Source: Sequoia sempervirens | Taxonomy: Eukaryota; Streptophyta; Pinopsida; Cupressales; Cupressaceae | Direction of reading: 5' to 3' | Length of the DNA: 64,000 nucleotides | Assembly (NCBI GenBank): GCA_007258455.2 | Contig: VDFB02270651.1 | Coordinates: 493,962,320-494,026,319, forward strand | Shown here: positions 34,204 through 44,696 of the stretch, piece by piece | Layout: each line of letters begins with the position of its first letter | Position numbering within the stretch: the stretch's first letter is position 1 | Position numbers and translations under genes: made by a program | Notes under the pieces: model-generated | Told to the model about the DNA's origin: nothing | Database searches by the model: none | What the model saw: the letters and a program-made list of their open reading frames with translations, nothing else

Positions 34204-35120
34204 GCTCCTTCGAACTCTTTGTTGTAAATACATGTACATAGGTTAGAGTAGGTGCTTTCTTGCTTGTTTGTCTCTTGTTTGCGTCGCTTTTTGCTTTCTC
34301 CCTCCTGACAGTTTTGTTTCAAAAGATGTTTCCTGCTCCTTTGCGGTGGCCGTGCTTGCCTAACAAGCGGTTCACTTTGCTGTCCATTCTTTGTGTTCTT
34401 TGGCTAAACATTCAATCTAGACTATTGGTCTTTGCAGAGCTGTCCGTGAATGATTTTCCTGTCTGAATTCTGCTCAGAACTTGACCTTTTGCCGGATCTT
34501 CTTACCCACATCTCGGATCTCGCACAAATTACATAATAAATAATTTTGAAGGACCGTGCTATGGTTGTCACGACACCCCAGTGAGTGAAAAATCCTAAGT
34601 CTACTCCAGTGACCACTGCAGTCTCAAACCCATTGTAGGCTTCAATGCTTACCCAGTCGAACTAAATGGTAAAAGAGAAATAAAATATCAAAGCAAAAAG
34701 AGCGAAAAGAAACTCTAAAAAAGGAAAATAAATGACCGTATGGGTGTTCGGATAACTCTACCAGGGCTATGGATGTCCGGCTAGCAGTAGAGCAATATCC
34801 ATGATATTATAGCGACAACTCCGTCGGGGATATGGACGCCTGACTGGCAGCAGGGCAATCTCCAGGTTACTTTTGGTGTTAGGCAACTTACGTAGCTCAC
34901 TTGGTTAAAGTAATAACCCTAGTTACTATCCCTAGGAAAGGAATGAACTCACTTCACACACACTTTCGAGATGTCATGTAAGCTGACCCAATTAAGGATC
35001 TCGTTCTCCCGGATTCATCCTCGGAAGCCGCTCCTGGTCTGCGAAACCAGAGATTCTGGGTCCTGAATGAATATTTATCCCTAGAACACTCTGGAGCGTT
35101 CTCCAGTGGAGTCGCCATTT
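34204..35120 (+). other. Non-coding region after integrase with LTR-end/PBS-like inverted signal
   Basis: No convincing coding sequence on either strand. A purine-rich run, ctctaaaaaaggaaaataaa, ends near 34727 and resembles a polypurine tract. At 35101-35119 the minus strand reads AATGGCGACTCCACTGGAG directly after ...GCACAACA, the appearance of an LTR end followed by a PBS in the opposite orientation. This could mark a nested minus-strand element fragment or the left edge of the 3' LTR. Confidence 0.45.
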
Positions 35121-37560
35121 GTTGTGCCCTCAGCACACACGCCCTGTTCGGAACGGGGACCCTCTTTTCTTTCACCTTGTCGGGTCTGTCGGGGCTGACT
35201 CGTTTTGCGTGCCGCTCTTTTTGACGTTTCGCATGGTCGATATTACCCTAAAGTTTCATCATAAAATCGACCGTGGTTTCCCTTTTGGTTTTTGCTGCCC
35301 TCCGAGGCATCGTGGATTCCTTGGGCCTTTCGGGCTCTGGGGCGGCCCTAGGGCCCTCCGGGGTTCCCTTATTTGGCTTCCCCCTTTCGTTCGCCGCCCC
35401 AGCAACGTTCCCCGGCCGTCTTTCCGCCCTCCGGAGCTCGCCCTGCCAATTGCAGTTCGGAGGTCTTCGGGGATTTCCCAGGCGGCCCCTGCTCCATCAA
35501 GCCCCGGGCTCTGGAAGTCCGCGTCTGGACTTCCGTCCTGGGATCACCGTCGGCGACGACGACCCTGCGACAGTTGCCCGCCTTTTGGGTCCCTGGGGTC
35601 CTTCACGCCACCACCGTCACCGTGCAAACCGAAATCTTTCGACGGCGAACTCCCGGCGGCACCCCGCCCTCCGGGCCCCGAGAATCCTGTCGCCGCCATC
35701 GTCAAGGTCACCTTAAATTCTTACGGCGGCCGTCGTTGCATGGCTTCCCACCTGCCGGATCCCGAAACCCTTGCCACCGTCGCCGACCTTAATTTGAATT
35801 TTACCAACTTTTTGCGCGGTCGTACATGCAATTAATGCGGGCATTAATGATAGATATGGTATATAAGGCCCGGCTCGCCGAAGTCATTTTCATTGTTCAA
35901 ATTGTCCGAGTTTAAGCGAGTTGCGCAGTCGATTATCTGAAGCCCATCGCGATTGAAATCATTGCAATCATCAAGATCAACATCACTCCGTCGACCCCAC
36001 CGGTGGATCCTACCAACTTCTCGCTTGGCAAATTGGAGGTAGGCCATCCTCGTTTTCCCTCTGATTATTTTGATCTTTTTGTGGATTTCGTTAAAATGAA
36101 CAATCAATCAAATTGCATAAAATTGAACATCACCCCGTCGCGCCCATAACCCATATCTTCAAATTGTCCATAACCCATCAGAATTGCATTCACCAGCGAT
36201 TCGGGGCTTTCCCTTCGCCCGGCTGTTCTTCGCGCAGGGCGGATGGGCACCCCAGACCCGACCTCAACCTTCGTCGTCTGCCTTCACCGCTTTTTCCCTT
36301 CATGGAATTGAGTTTTTGGTACGCCCTCTGTGCCTCCGAACCCTGGGCGTCCCCCTGCCGCTACCTTGTTCTTTTGGAGACCCTGCTTTCGCATCCCCGC
36401 GACCTTTCGGGCCCGGCCGTCCGAAGTTCCGTCCCCAGAACTCCGTGACGGTTCTGCCGTCACTCACGGCGGAACCCTACCGGCTGCCCGACCTTTGGAC
36501 GCCGGGGATGCTTTTGCCGCCGACGTCGCCCGAACATTGCTGAAACATTGCGACGACCATCATCCCGCGGCGCCCCGCCTCCCGGACCTCGGAAGCCTCT
36601 TCGACCATCACTGCCTGTACCTTGCGGCGGCCGTCAGCCCACGTCATCCCGTCTCCCGGGTCCTGGGACGCCTTTAGCCGCCGTCGCCCCAACCGCTGTC
36701 ATAACCTCACGGCGGCTGTCGCCGTGCGTCCTCCCGTGGGCCGGACTTTGGGGGTATCCTCGCCGTCGCCGCTGGCCGACGTTGCAGAATCCTTCGACGA
36801 CAAACATTGGTCAGCTCCCCGCCCTCCAGGCTCTGCTCTTCTCGCCGCCGCCGCCGCCGTTTAAGTCACCAAAATTTACACGGCAGCCGTCGCCTGTCCT
36901 CCTCCCGGGATGCCGGACCCCAAGCGTTTCCTCGCCGTCGCCGCTCAATGATATACTCATCTATCGGGCGGCCGTCATTCGTTGTCTTTCCGGCCGCCGG
37001 GTCCCGGAGTCCCCTTCGTCGCCACCATTCAGGCCATTGTAAAATATCTCGGCGGCGGACCCCTTGCGTCTTTCCGGCCTTCGGGCCCCGGGTTTCCGAT
37101 TGCCGCCTGACCTAAGTGTCATAACTTCCGTGTCGGCCGTCTTTTTGCCCCCGGACTCCGGCCTTCGGACTTCCGCCGCTGGGCTTCCTCGGCCGGACTT
37201 CCGTCCGATGTCCTCCACCGCCGGCTTCCTTCCCTTGACTTCCTTCTGGCCTGAATCCTCCGGAGCTCCCCAAATCGATCCAAATCAATTCAAATTGAGA
37301 ATCTAACGTTGACCCACATCCTAAATCATGCCATTCTCCATCATAGGTCTCTTAGAACATCAAAATTTGACCAGCGGGGTTCTTCGGGAACTTTCGGTCG
37401 TGCTTTCCCTCCCTGATAGCATTCCTGCCAGGGAAGTCCGGCCCTCCGGGCCCGGATTGTCCAAATGCCCTAAAATGAAATCGGTATTGTCTGATGATAA
37501 AATTTGTGATGTATTTGAATGGTTATTTAGATGATATACTCACAATGCGGACTAACATTA
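35121..37560. repeat. GC-rich block with degenerate ~85-bp tandem repeats
   Basis: In contrast to the AT-rich surroundings, this block is full of CCG, CGG, GGGCCC and CpG. Between about 35550-35795 and 36440-37210 a unit of 81-86 bp recurs in degenerate form, each with a cggcggccgtc-like start and a cgccgtcgcc-like core (for example near 35637, 35720, 36622, 36707, 36878, 36960 and 37045). A short (CCG)n lies near 36843. The two repeat blocks flank an AT-rich promoter-like stretch. The block starts TGTTGTGCCC. Confidence 0.65.
35860..35868 (+). promoter_or_regulatory. Second TATA box, upstream of the extra frame
   Basis: TATATAAGG in a short AT-rich window between the two GC-rich repeat blocks. 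A start site about 30 bases on would give a leader with ATTGGAG|GTAGGC (possible 5' splice site at 36038/36039). A pyrimidine-rich gccctttgcttgcag|gata (37605/37606) lies five bases before the ATG of the extra frame. A 1,567-base intron is therefore plausible. This is inferred from sequence form only. Confidence 0.45.
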
Positions 37561-37610
37561 ATGTTATTGATGTTTTGTTGTGCTGACTTCGCCCTTTGCT
37601 TGCAGGATAT

Positions 37611-40600
37611 ATGGAATCGGCTGCAGGAACTTCAGGGGCCTCCTCCAAAAAGGACAAGGGTAAGAAATATGGGAGAGCTACTCGTGGAAAGGACGATAAG
37701 GACCAAATGAAGTTTCAATTTCAAGGTGAACCGCTCCAGTCAAAGGTCTTTACTGACTAGAGAGAAATCTCAGATACCAATATCGGCCAGGTGGACATAG
37801 ATGAGTTCACCCAGAGGGTCAAGGTCGACCCTAAAACAAAGAATGCCCGATTGATACGCCAAAGTGGGATTGCCTAAGCTGACGGCTTCCCTCCCTCTTT
37901 GATAGCACCTGAACTGGTAATGGCTTGCCGAGAAGCCTACCAAACAGATACCAGAACAATCGTGGATAAGGAGGGGAATATCCTTACCGACATGTCTCTG
38001 GCAGGAATCACAAAAATGTTCCACATTCCCACTTTCCCGCACATGCAGATCCCCACTTTGGAGCAGTGTTAGGCGGCATGGGATGCCAACCCATTAGGCT
38101 GTAAGAAGTCAATTAACATTTACTAGTTAAAAGAGAGATGGGGCAGCGCTGCAAAGGTTCCCCAGGAGCTATTCTACAGCGACTTCCATGAGGATTATCA
38201 TGACTTAGTGACTATACTAAGTAGGGTCATGGGCCTCCCAGCAGCCGCCTACTTCCAGGAGTGGATGGCTTACTACGTTGAACAAATCATACGAGGGAAT
38301 GAGGATGTGAAAACTAAAATCTCGTTCGACTGGGGGAGTATCATCAGCAACTGCTTCCACAAGCATTTCTTAAATGTCAAGAAAAGCAACAAGTTCTACA
38401 TGACCTCGTACCTGGTGTACTCCTTGGCAGATCAGAGGCAGTATAGTGGGCTATTCATGGCCCCGGATGGGGATCACAAATGAGGGCTTAAGCCTTTTTA
38501 CCGGTACCCTCAACTACATTACCGCTACTTCAAAAAAGAGTATTACCGTGTCAATGATGCCTTCATAGGCCACATTATCAGATTAATAGCTGGAGACTTC
38601 GAGAGAAGGGTATCCCACAATGCTAGGGCACTCCTGAAGGAGTATGCCTTCTTATACATTCAATTCCCCAAGTTCACCTACATCTGTGCCCAGGGATTCA
38701 CAGAACGGCTGAACAAGTTGCCGAGATACCCGAACGATAAGATCATTCTCCTAGAGCTTTCTCGACAGCTCCAACATATTCAAATGGTCTTCGGCTAGAA
38801 GCACATAGTAGGGATCCCCTATCCCATGACCCTCGGCTAGGGCCTATATCGACTGCAAACATCCCAATGCACCGGCAACTTAGAGAAAGAACTCAAAGAA
38901 TACAACTTTGAATGGTACACAGCTCGCCCACGAATGGACCCACATGGCCATGTCAGGAAGGTGCTAGGGCCGGCGTATGCCCACAAGTACCATGTCAAAG
39001 ATTTCTGGGCGGATTGTAAAGATGATAAGGAGGTCTGCATGAGACACTACATGTGAATGACAGTGCAGTTTTTAAGGAGAGTGCAGCTGTTTCCGGTGCC
39101 AGACCAACTTGAAGAGGATGAGTGCACCCTTGTGCACCCGAGGTACCCTGCGGTTGCCCACCTGGCAATCCCCTCCATCGACTAGGACGAGCAAGAGGTC
39201 GAGGACCTGGATATTATCACAAAGCCAATTATAGCTCGCACTAAGGAATGGGTTGATGGGCAGGTAGCACAACTAAAGCAACGGGGGGTGGCTCTAACAT
39301 ATGAAGCGTTCAAGAGCGAGCCAAGCACCATGGAGGACGTGGCCGCCTCTCCATCAGCTGGTGAGACTTCCAAGTCTTCCCCCATCACCAGGTCCCAGAA
39401 GAGAAAAGAAGCAGAAACGACACAGTCTGCAGACTCAAAAGAACAAGCAACAAAGGATACGGGAGGCTCATCTCCCAAAAAGCTTAAAATGACAGTGATC
39501 ACAACAGAGGCGCAACCTCCATTACTCCTTCCTCCCCTGACTGGTGTGCTGCCCACCTCTCAGGCCGTAGCCGCCTCATCTCCATAGGCGGTGGACATTT
39601 CAGTCCACCTTGCCTCTTCGCCCCCAGCCGAGTCCATAATCAATATCGACTCTTCTTCGAGCATGACCACTTCCCCTTCCTCTGCTGCTGCCATGTCACC
39701 CATCACCTCCCTGCCTCTGGCAACAATACCATCACCTGTTCCCCTTTCTAGCGTGCCCGAGGCTATTACACGGCACCTGCAAAGTCTTCCCCCCGAGCTC
39801 TCGCAACTCCTAATGGACCCTGCTCTCCAAGCAGCCCTCGCCCAAGCCCTCGCAACAGCTCAGCCTTCACAATCGTCAACAGGGCCGCCAGCCATGGAGG
39901 CCACGATGCAAATTTCCAAAGAGTTGGAAGAGCTGGAAAAGGAGGCTTCAAAGCCTATTGAGGAGGAGGCCGATGATTATTATGAGCAACCTGAATTTGA
40001 GCATAGAACCATCGACAAGGTTGCCTAAGAGGAAGAAGAGACTGGCTCCTCCGAAGGCAGGGATGGAGAGGGTGGCTCGGGTGATAAGGAGATTGTTCAG
40101 ACATTTGATGAGGATATCGAAGAAGAGTCGGCTCATCAGCTAAAAGATGTTGGAGAAGAGGCAGAACAGTTGCCACGTAGGGAAAAGGGACAGCCACCAG
40201 AGGGGCAGCCTGAAAAGAATTTACCTGAGGCCAAGACCCATATTGTGAAGAGCCCCGAACCCAAGGCTGCTAAGGAGAAGAAAGAAGAAGGGGCAGCAAA
40301 AGAACAAGATCCCACCTAGATATTATCCACCAAGCTGCCCGTCAAAAGCCTCGTGTTTTATCAAGACTTTGACGAAGAGGAGGATGCTGCCAAAGCAAAG
40401 GGAGAATCCCAAAAGGGGGAAGAGGTAGAGATCTTACAGTTAACGGAGAAGGGTGAAGGCAGCCATGATGCACCCATAGACAAGTCTGCCATGCCCAACT
40501 GGTTGGAAAAGCAGCTTGAAAGAGCAACCCCAGTTCCGACAAACCTGAGGTCGAGATTGGAAGCCATCTTGGCTCGATCTCTAGCCACAACAAAGAAGGA

Positions 40601-41672
40601 GAAGAAGCCTAAGGTCCATTCCAAGATAACCATGTACGCTTCTGGCTCCCGGGCAGCACAAGTAGCGACGCCAACTGTTGGCCAGGCCGGAGTAAGCTAC
40701 AATATCTCCACGATCGACCTAGGGATGGCCACCAGGGGACAGAAGGTCGGACATCTAGAGGAGTCAGTGGCCACGGTGGTGCATCTGATTAAACAGGACA
40801 AGGTCACCAAAGATGGGCTAAAGGCGCAGGTTGCTACCCTAATTGACTATATCCAGCAGTGGTCTTCAATAAACGACCTCCCCACTACCTCTACAGCCAC
40901 GCCACAGCTACTCTCCAAGGAACAAATAGATAAGCTGGAGAGGAGGAAAAACTTGGAGAAGACCACAGAGGACTGGTTCCAGCAGGTTGCGAGCGTCGGA
41001 AACGTAGGAATCGGCTTGGCTATGTAGATAGCCAACAGGTTCCTGAACCTGGTCCAATCCCTAGAGGGCACAAAGAAACTCTGCACCAACTTCCCTACAA
41101 TCTACGACTTCGCCTTCCCAAAGGTTGAAGCCATCATTCAAATGCCAGAAAGCACGTGGGAAGAGAAGCTAGAACTGAAGAAGGAGGATCACTGGTTGGT
41201 AGACATATGGCACAGAGACCTCATCAACTGAAAAGAGAGGATGGAGCAAATCCAGAGCAGGGTGGATCTGGATATTGTATGGATCAAAGAAATCCGAGCA
41301 GAATGCACCGAGTACCTTAAGCTGATAACGGGCCATGATATGCCCATAGTGCAATTGGATGCAGGAAAGGTCAGGTCATACTTTGAGGAAAAGATGAAGG
41401 ATAGGACAGCCGAAGATATCACAACAGACTTCCTGAGTTTCGCTGCCTGTGCCTTCGACAGATCAGAGCTGTTCAAAGATCAGGGCTCAAAGTATGACGA
41501 GGATTGGAAGCGGCTGGAGGAGAATGCCAAAGAATGGAGCTACCAGGCGTTGAGATGCGAAATCCTCGAGATCGACAAGCTCCAGGCCAACATCCTCAAG
41601 TACATTGAACATGCAGCCTCCGATGAGCAACAAGACAGCCCAGTCAAGGAAGAAGACCTTCCAGAAGAGTAG
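37611..41672 (+). pseudogene. Extra frame of 1,353 codons, unknown function
   Basis: A single frame starting MESAAGTSGASSKKDKGKKY and ending SPVKEEDLPEE. It holds 14 premature stops (37758, 37875, 38070, 38124, 38481, 38796, 38838, 39054, 39183, 39585, 40026, 40317, 41025, 41229) but no frameshift over 4 kb. Residues 1-30 are Lys/Ser-rich. Residues 40-540 look globular (for example SRVMGLPAAAYFQEWMAYYV, RALLKEYAFLYIQFPKFTYI). Residues 550-790 are a Ser/Pro/Thr-rich, probably disordered hinge, then comes an acidic linker, and residues 900-1353 are mostly helical. I recognise no protease, RT, integrase, envelope or membrane segment. The last 518 codons are duplicated in the 5' LTR. It lies downstream of pol, where Tat elements often carry extra genes. 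Confidence 0.7.
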
Positions 41673-42770
41673 CTACAGCCAAAGAAACAACAATTAGCCA
41701 CAGGACGAAAAAGCAATAGTGTTATCCACTAGATGACAAAATAGGGAAAAGACAAAAGATGTTTTTTAATTGTAAATCTATTTAGGGGTAGGTGAAACCC
41801 TATTTTGTAATGAATCTTGACCACACAATGGAAATGAATCTTGGCCACTCATTCAACTTTTAGAAAACTATAAATAGAACACTCCCCTCATTTGCAAAAG
41901 GGAGAGTTGAATTGTTGTAAAGGCATGCTGCTAAAATTTATGAGAAATAGCATTGACTTGGTGCATTTCCTTGTTTTCTCTCATGTCAATTGATTCACTT
42001 CTCCAATACTACATGTTTAGCTTAGATCTCTTTGCTATTTAGTTAGTTGTTCATGTTATTTGGATAATCTTAGGAATGCTGTTCGCTGATTGTGAAAATT
42101 CCTTTTTTGTTGATGATCCCTTAGTCCATACTTTTTGCTATTTGCTAAAGGTAAATAGCTGTGCAAAGTTAGCCTGGACTTGATTTGAAGCTGCCCCAAA
42201 CATTTATCTTTAGTTCATGCATGTATGTGGTGGATGAAGGATAAAAATCTGTAGCCCTTAGAAGATAGCACAATTTGCATGATACTGTGAAATCCCTGGT
42301 TAAGTGGGATATTATTTTAAGGAAATATCCATTGCAGGAACTCCATTGTCACTGTTCGTAGCAAGCTTTAGGCTTAGGAACTTTCCCTCTCCTTCGCTCT
42401 TTTTCACTTTCTTTAGAAACTGAACAACACCAAGGTTCATTGCACATTACAAAGCCAAATCTAACAACCAGATGGAGTTTGAGACTGTTGTTTGAACCTA
42501 CAGCCAACACATAACTGCTTTCATGCTAAGAACTCCTTTTCAAAGATCCAACTTCATGCTTCACATCCACACTTTGTATTTCTGTAAGGCCACCTTGTGA
42601 TTCTAGCAAATCACATCAAACTACTGAGGTATCTTAGCACTGTCATGACCTGACACCCGAGAGACCTTGGGATAGTGTTCTGTAATTCGATTGTGGAAGA
42701 TTGTCTTTCAAGAGAGGTAGTGCGCCTATGCACTGCCAGTGTTGAGAAGTGCATAAAAACACCATCAACA
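40117..42770 (+). repeat. 3' LTR, part with a visible 5' LTR counterpart
   Basis: Aligns with 24412-27041; 40117 is only where the partner is cut by the gap, so the real LTR begins further left. It ends CCATCAACA at 42770. A 24-bp insertion near 41820-41845, absent from the 5' LTR, contains a near repeat of tgaatcttgg-ccac. If the LTR starts at TGTTG at 35121, its ends are TGTTG...CAACA, the length is 7.65 kb and the whole extra frame is inside it. Confidence 0.75.
41869..41877 (+). promoter_or_regulatory. TATA box of the 3' LTR
   Basis: TATAAATAG, identical to 26140-26148 in the 5' LTR and in the same context. It separates the stop of the extra frame (41672) from the R and U5 region. Confidence 0.65.
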
Positions 42771-43446
42771 ATTATCTTAGCTAAGCTTGATGAACTAATT
42801 CAAAGTTAGAGGACTAGAAGTGACAAGTGAGGTCTTGGATATGAGAAAGGAGAAAGCTCTAAATCTGGTCAAAGGAATTTTAGGCAAGGAAATCAAATGA
42901 ACAAAGATGGAAGGTATCTAGTAAGACAACCTAATGCTCAAAAATTCAATGGATATTGTTTTGTTTGCAATAAATTTGGCCATATGGCTACTCAATGTGG
43001 AAGCATAATGAATCAAATTGGTCCATCATTCCCAAGTTAGTGTTTCAGTTGCAATAAGTTTGGTCATAAGTCATTTGAATGCAAAAATATGTCAAACAAC
43101 TTTTTCATTAGAGATGTCAAATTTTATTCATGCTTGATAGATTTGGCCATATTGCTAACCAGTGCAAATCCAGAGTAAATCAATGGAATAACTGGTCTAG
43201 AAAAAGAAATGTGGTGTGCTACAATTGTAATAAATACAGTCACATTGGTAGATTCTATAGAATCTGGAAGGGTTTGGTAAATCAAGGGAAAAACATGCAG
43301 AAGGATGAAAAGGGAAAAGGAAAAGTTACTACAAATGAGATTAGGAATCAAATGAAGAAGACATGGGTGAAGAAGAGTGTTTATGATGCAGGAAATGGTT
43401 CAATACCAAAATTTGGTTCTGGTAATTCCTTTGAGAATTAGCTTAA
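42771..43446 (+). pseudogene. Coiled-coil/zinc-knuckle Gag-like protein, right copy, 3' part
   Basis: Repeat of 17655-18330. It lacks the start and most of the coiled coil because the Ty3 element precedes it. The knuckles CFVCNKFGHMATQC and CFSCNKFGHKSFEC lie at about 42957-42998 and 43042-43083, with two degraded ones after them. Confidence 0.65.
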
Positions 43447-43665
43447 GGCCTTTGGCCTAGGGGGAGCTCTTAAGAAAATATTTTAAGCCCCTTGTTGGTA
43501 GTTGGTATCGAAATGTGGTAGATAGCATTGATTGCATTAGTGATGTGCAGATGTTTTGGGATCTCTTATGGAGGATATTTGTGCAATATTGGAGGTCCGC
43601 AGAAGAATTTTCTTTCACAATCTTTGAAAATAGGGTATCTAGATGACCTAGGGCACAAAGCATCT

Positions 43666-43977
43666 AAAGTCTCTAAGGACTAGCCCTCCAGTGAAGAGAA
43701 AGTAAAGAAGAAGGTGAAAATTGACAAATCAAGTATGTATGTAGAAGAAGTGGAAAAATACCTGATTAAGGATGGTAATCTTAGGCCACTTTTTGAATGG
43801 TATGACACCTTTGATAGTGTTGTTCAAAGAATTCTTAAGGAAGCCATAATAAAGTATTTAAAAAATTTTAATATGACTCTCAATGAAATAATGTTTGAGT
43901 TACCTAAAGGTCTGTATGAAGTCTTAGAAATGAGGAGAGTGAATGCAAGAACTGAAGAAGAACAAATAAGAGAATGA
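43666..43977 (+). pseudogene. Unknown fragment, right copy
   Basis: Same sequence as 18550-18861: a charged, helical fragment of unknown function within the non-autonomous internal region. Confidence 0.35.
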
Positions 43978-44080
43978 ATACTTTTTGATGTGTCTAGTAA
44001 TTTTAATGGAAGAGATGAAGAAAATTCTAAATGATGAAAAAAGGGATTTTAAGAGAAAAAAAGGGTGAATAAGCTGATGA

Positions 44081-44584
44081 TTGGGAAAATTGAAGAAGTT
44101 GCAAGAGATACTAAGAAAATTCTTAAGGTTTTTTTTGTTGAAGAACAGATATAATATTGTTTCTGAAGAAGCTCTCAGTGAAGATGCTCCATCTAGTCTG
44201 GTAAATGAAGAAGGAAAAGAAGGTACATTTGAGGATATTTTGAATCCTCTAGACATGCAAGACACTGAAATTACTATGAAGACTGAAGCTCCTAAAGTAG
44301 TGTCAATTGATGAAATTGAGATTCTTGAAGCCAAGGAAGAATCTTTAGCTAAAGAGAAGAAGGATGAGGTAAAAGAGATTGTTGTGGAAGCAAGAGACAC
44401 TGCTAAGGAAATAAAGGAGATTTTGGAAGAACAACAAGAGGAGTTTGATCCTGAACTAGTTAAAGGTTGTATCAACTTGGCCACTCTATCTCCCATTGAG
44501 AAGCTGAAGGTAGCATCATTTTCTCAGGCTAAGGAAAGGGAGGAAATACTGAAATTGTTGGATGTTGCTGATATGTGGTTGTAA
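44081..44584 (+). pseudogene. Unknown acidic coiled-coil fragment, right copy
   Basis: Same sequence as 18965-19468, a 167-codon Glu/Lys-rich frame ending shortly before the LTR. No known domain. Confidence 0.4.
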
Positions 44585-44696
44585 TTCATGTCAACACTAT
44601 TAGCATTAATGTATTTGAAGCTGTATATGGCAAGGATATTGAGAAAATTGTAACAAAGCAAGTTGCAAGTTGTCGGTGGTGAAGCCACGTTCAGTA

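Larger units (their letters stand above)
24412..42770 (+). mobile_element. Large Tat-like Ty3 retrotransposon with an extra downstream frame
   Basis: In order: 5' LTR (left end lost in the gap) to 27041; PBS; Gag; protease; archaeal-type RNase H; RT; degenerate RNase H; integrase without chromodomain; 0.9 kb non-coding; a GC-rich promoter-like block; a 1,353-codon frame of unknown function; 3' LTR ending at 42770. 24412-27041 aligns with 40117-42770 with about 4% mismatches by eye and one 24-bp insertion, so it is an old insertion. In-frame stops are scattered through all genes. A second RNase H, an extra frame and the lack of a chromodomain point to the Tat lineage. The start of the 3' LTR is not settled. 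Confidence 0.75.

Noticed and set aside
34690..34740. Purine-rich run ending at 34727 as the polypurine tract of the 3' LTR
   Set aside because: The following TGACC does not mirror the LTR end CAACA. Kept only as an alternative.
35119..37306. Several overlapping open frames of 80-240 codons in the GC-rich block
   Set aside because: All three plus-strand frames and the minus strand are open because the region is rich in C and G and poor in stop codons. The peptides are Pro/Arg/Ser-rich and differ between frames, as expected of a tandem-repeat region.
40147..40160. TGTTGGAGAA after a short purine run as the start of the 3' LTR
   Set aside because: The match with the 5' copy already extends about 30 bases to the left of it and is cut only by the gap, so the LTR must start further upstream.
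37611..41672. Extra frame as an envelope-like gene
   Set aside because: No signal peptide, no transmembrane segment and no glycoprotein-like features are visible, so there is no support for an envelope role.
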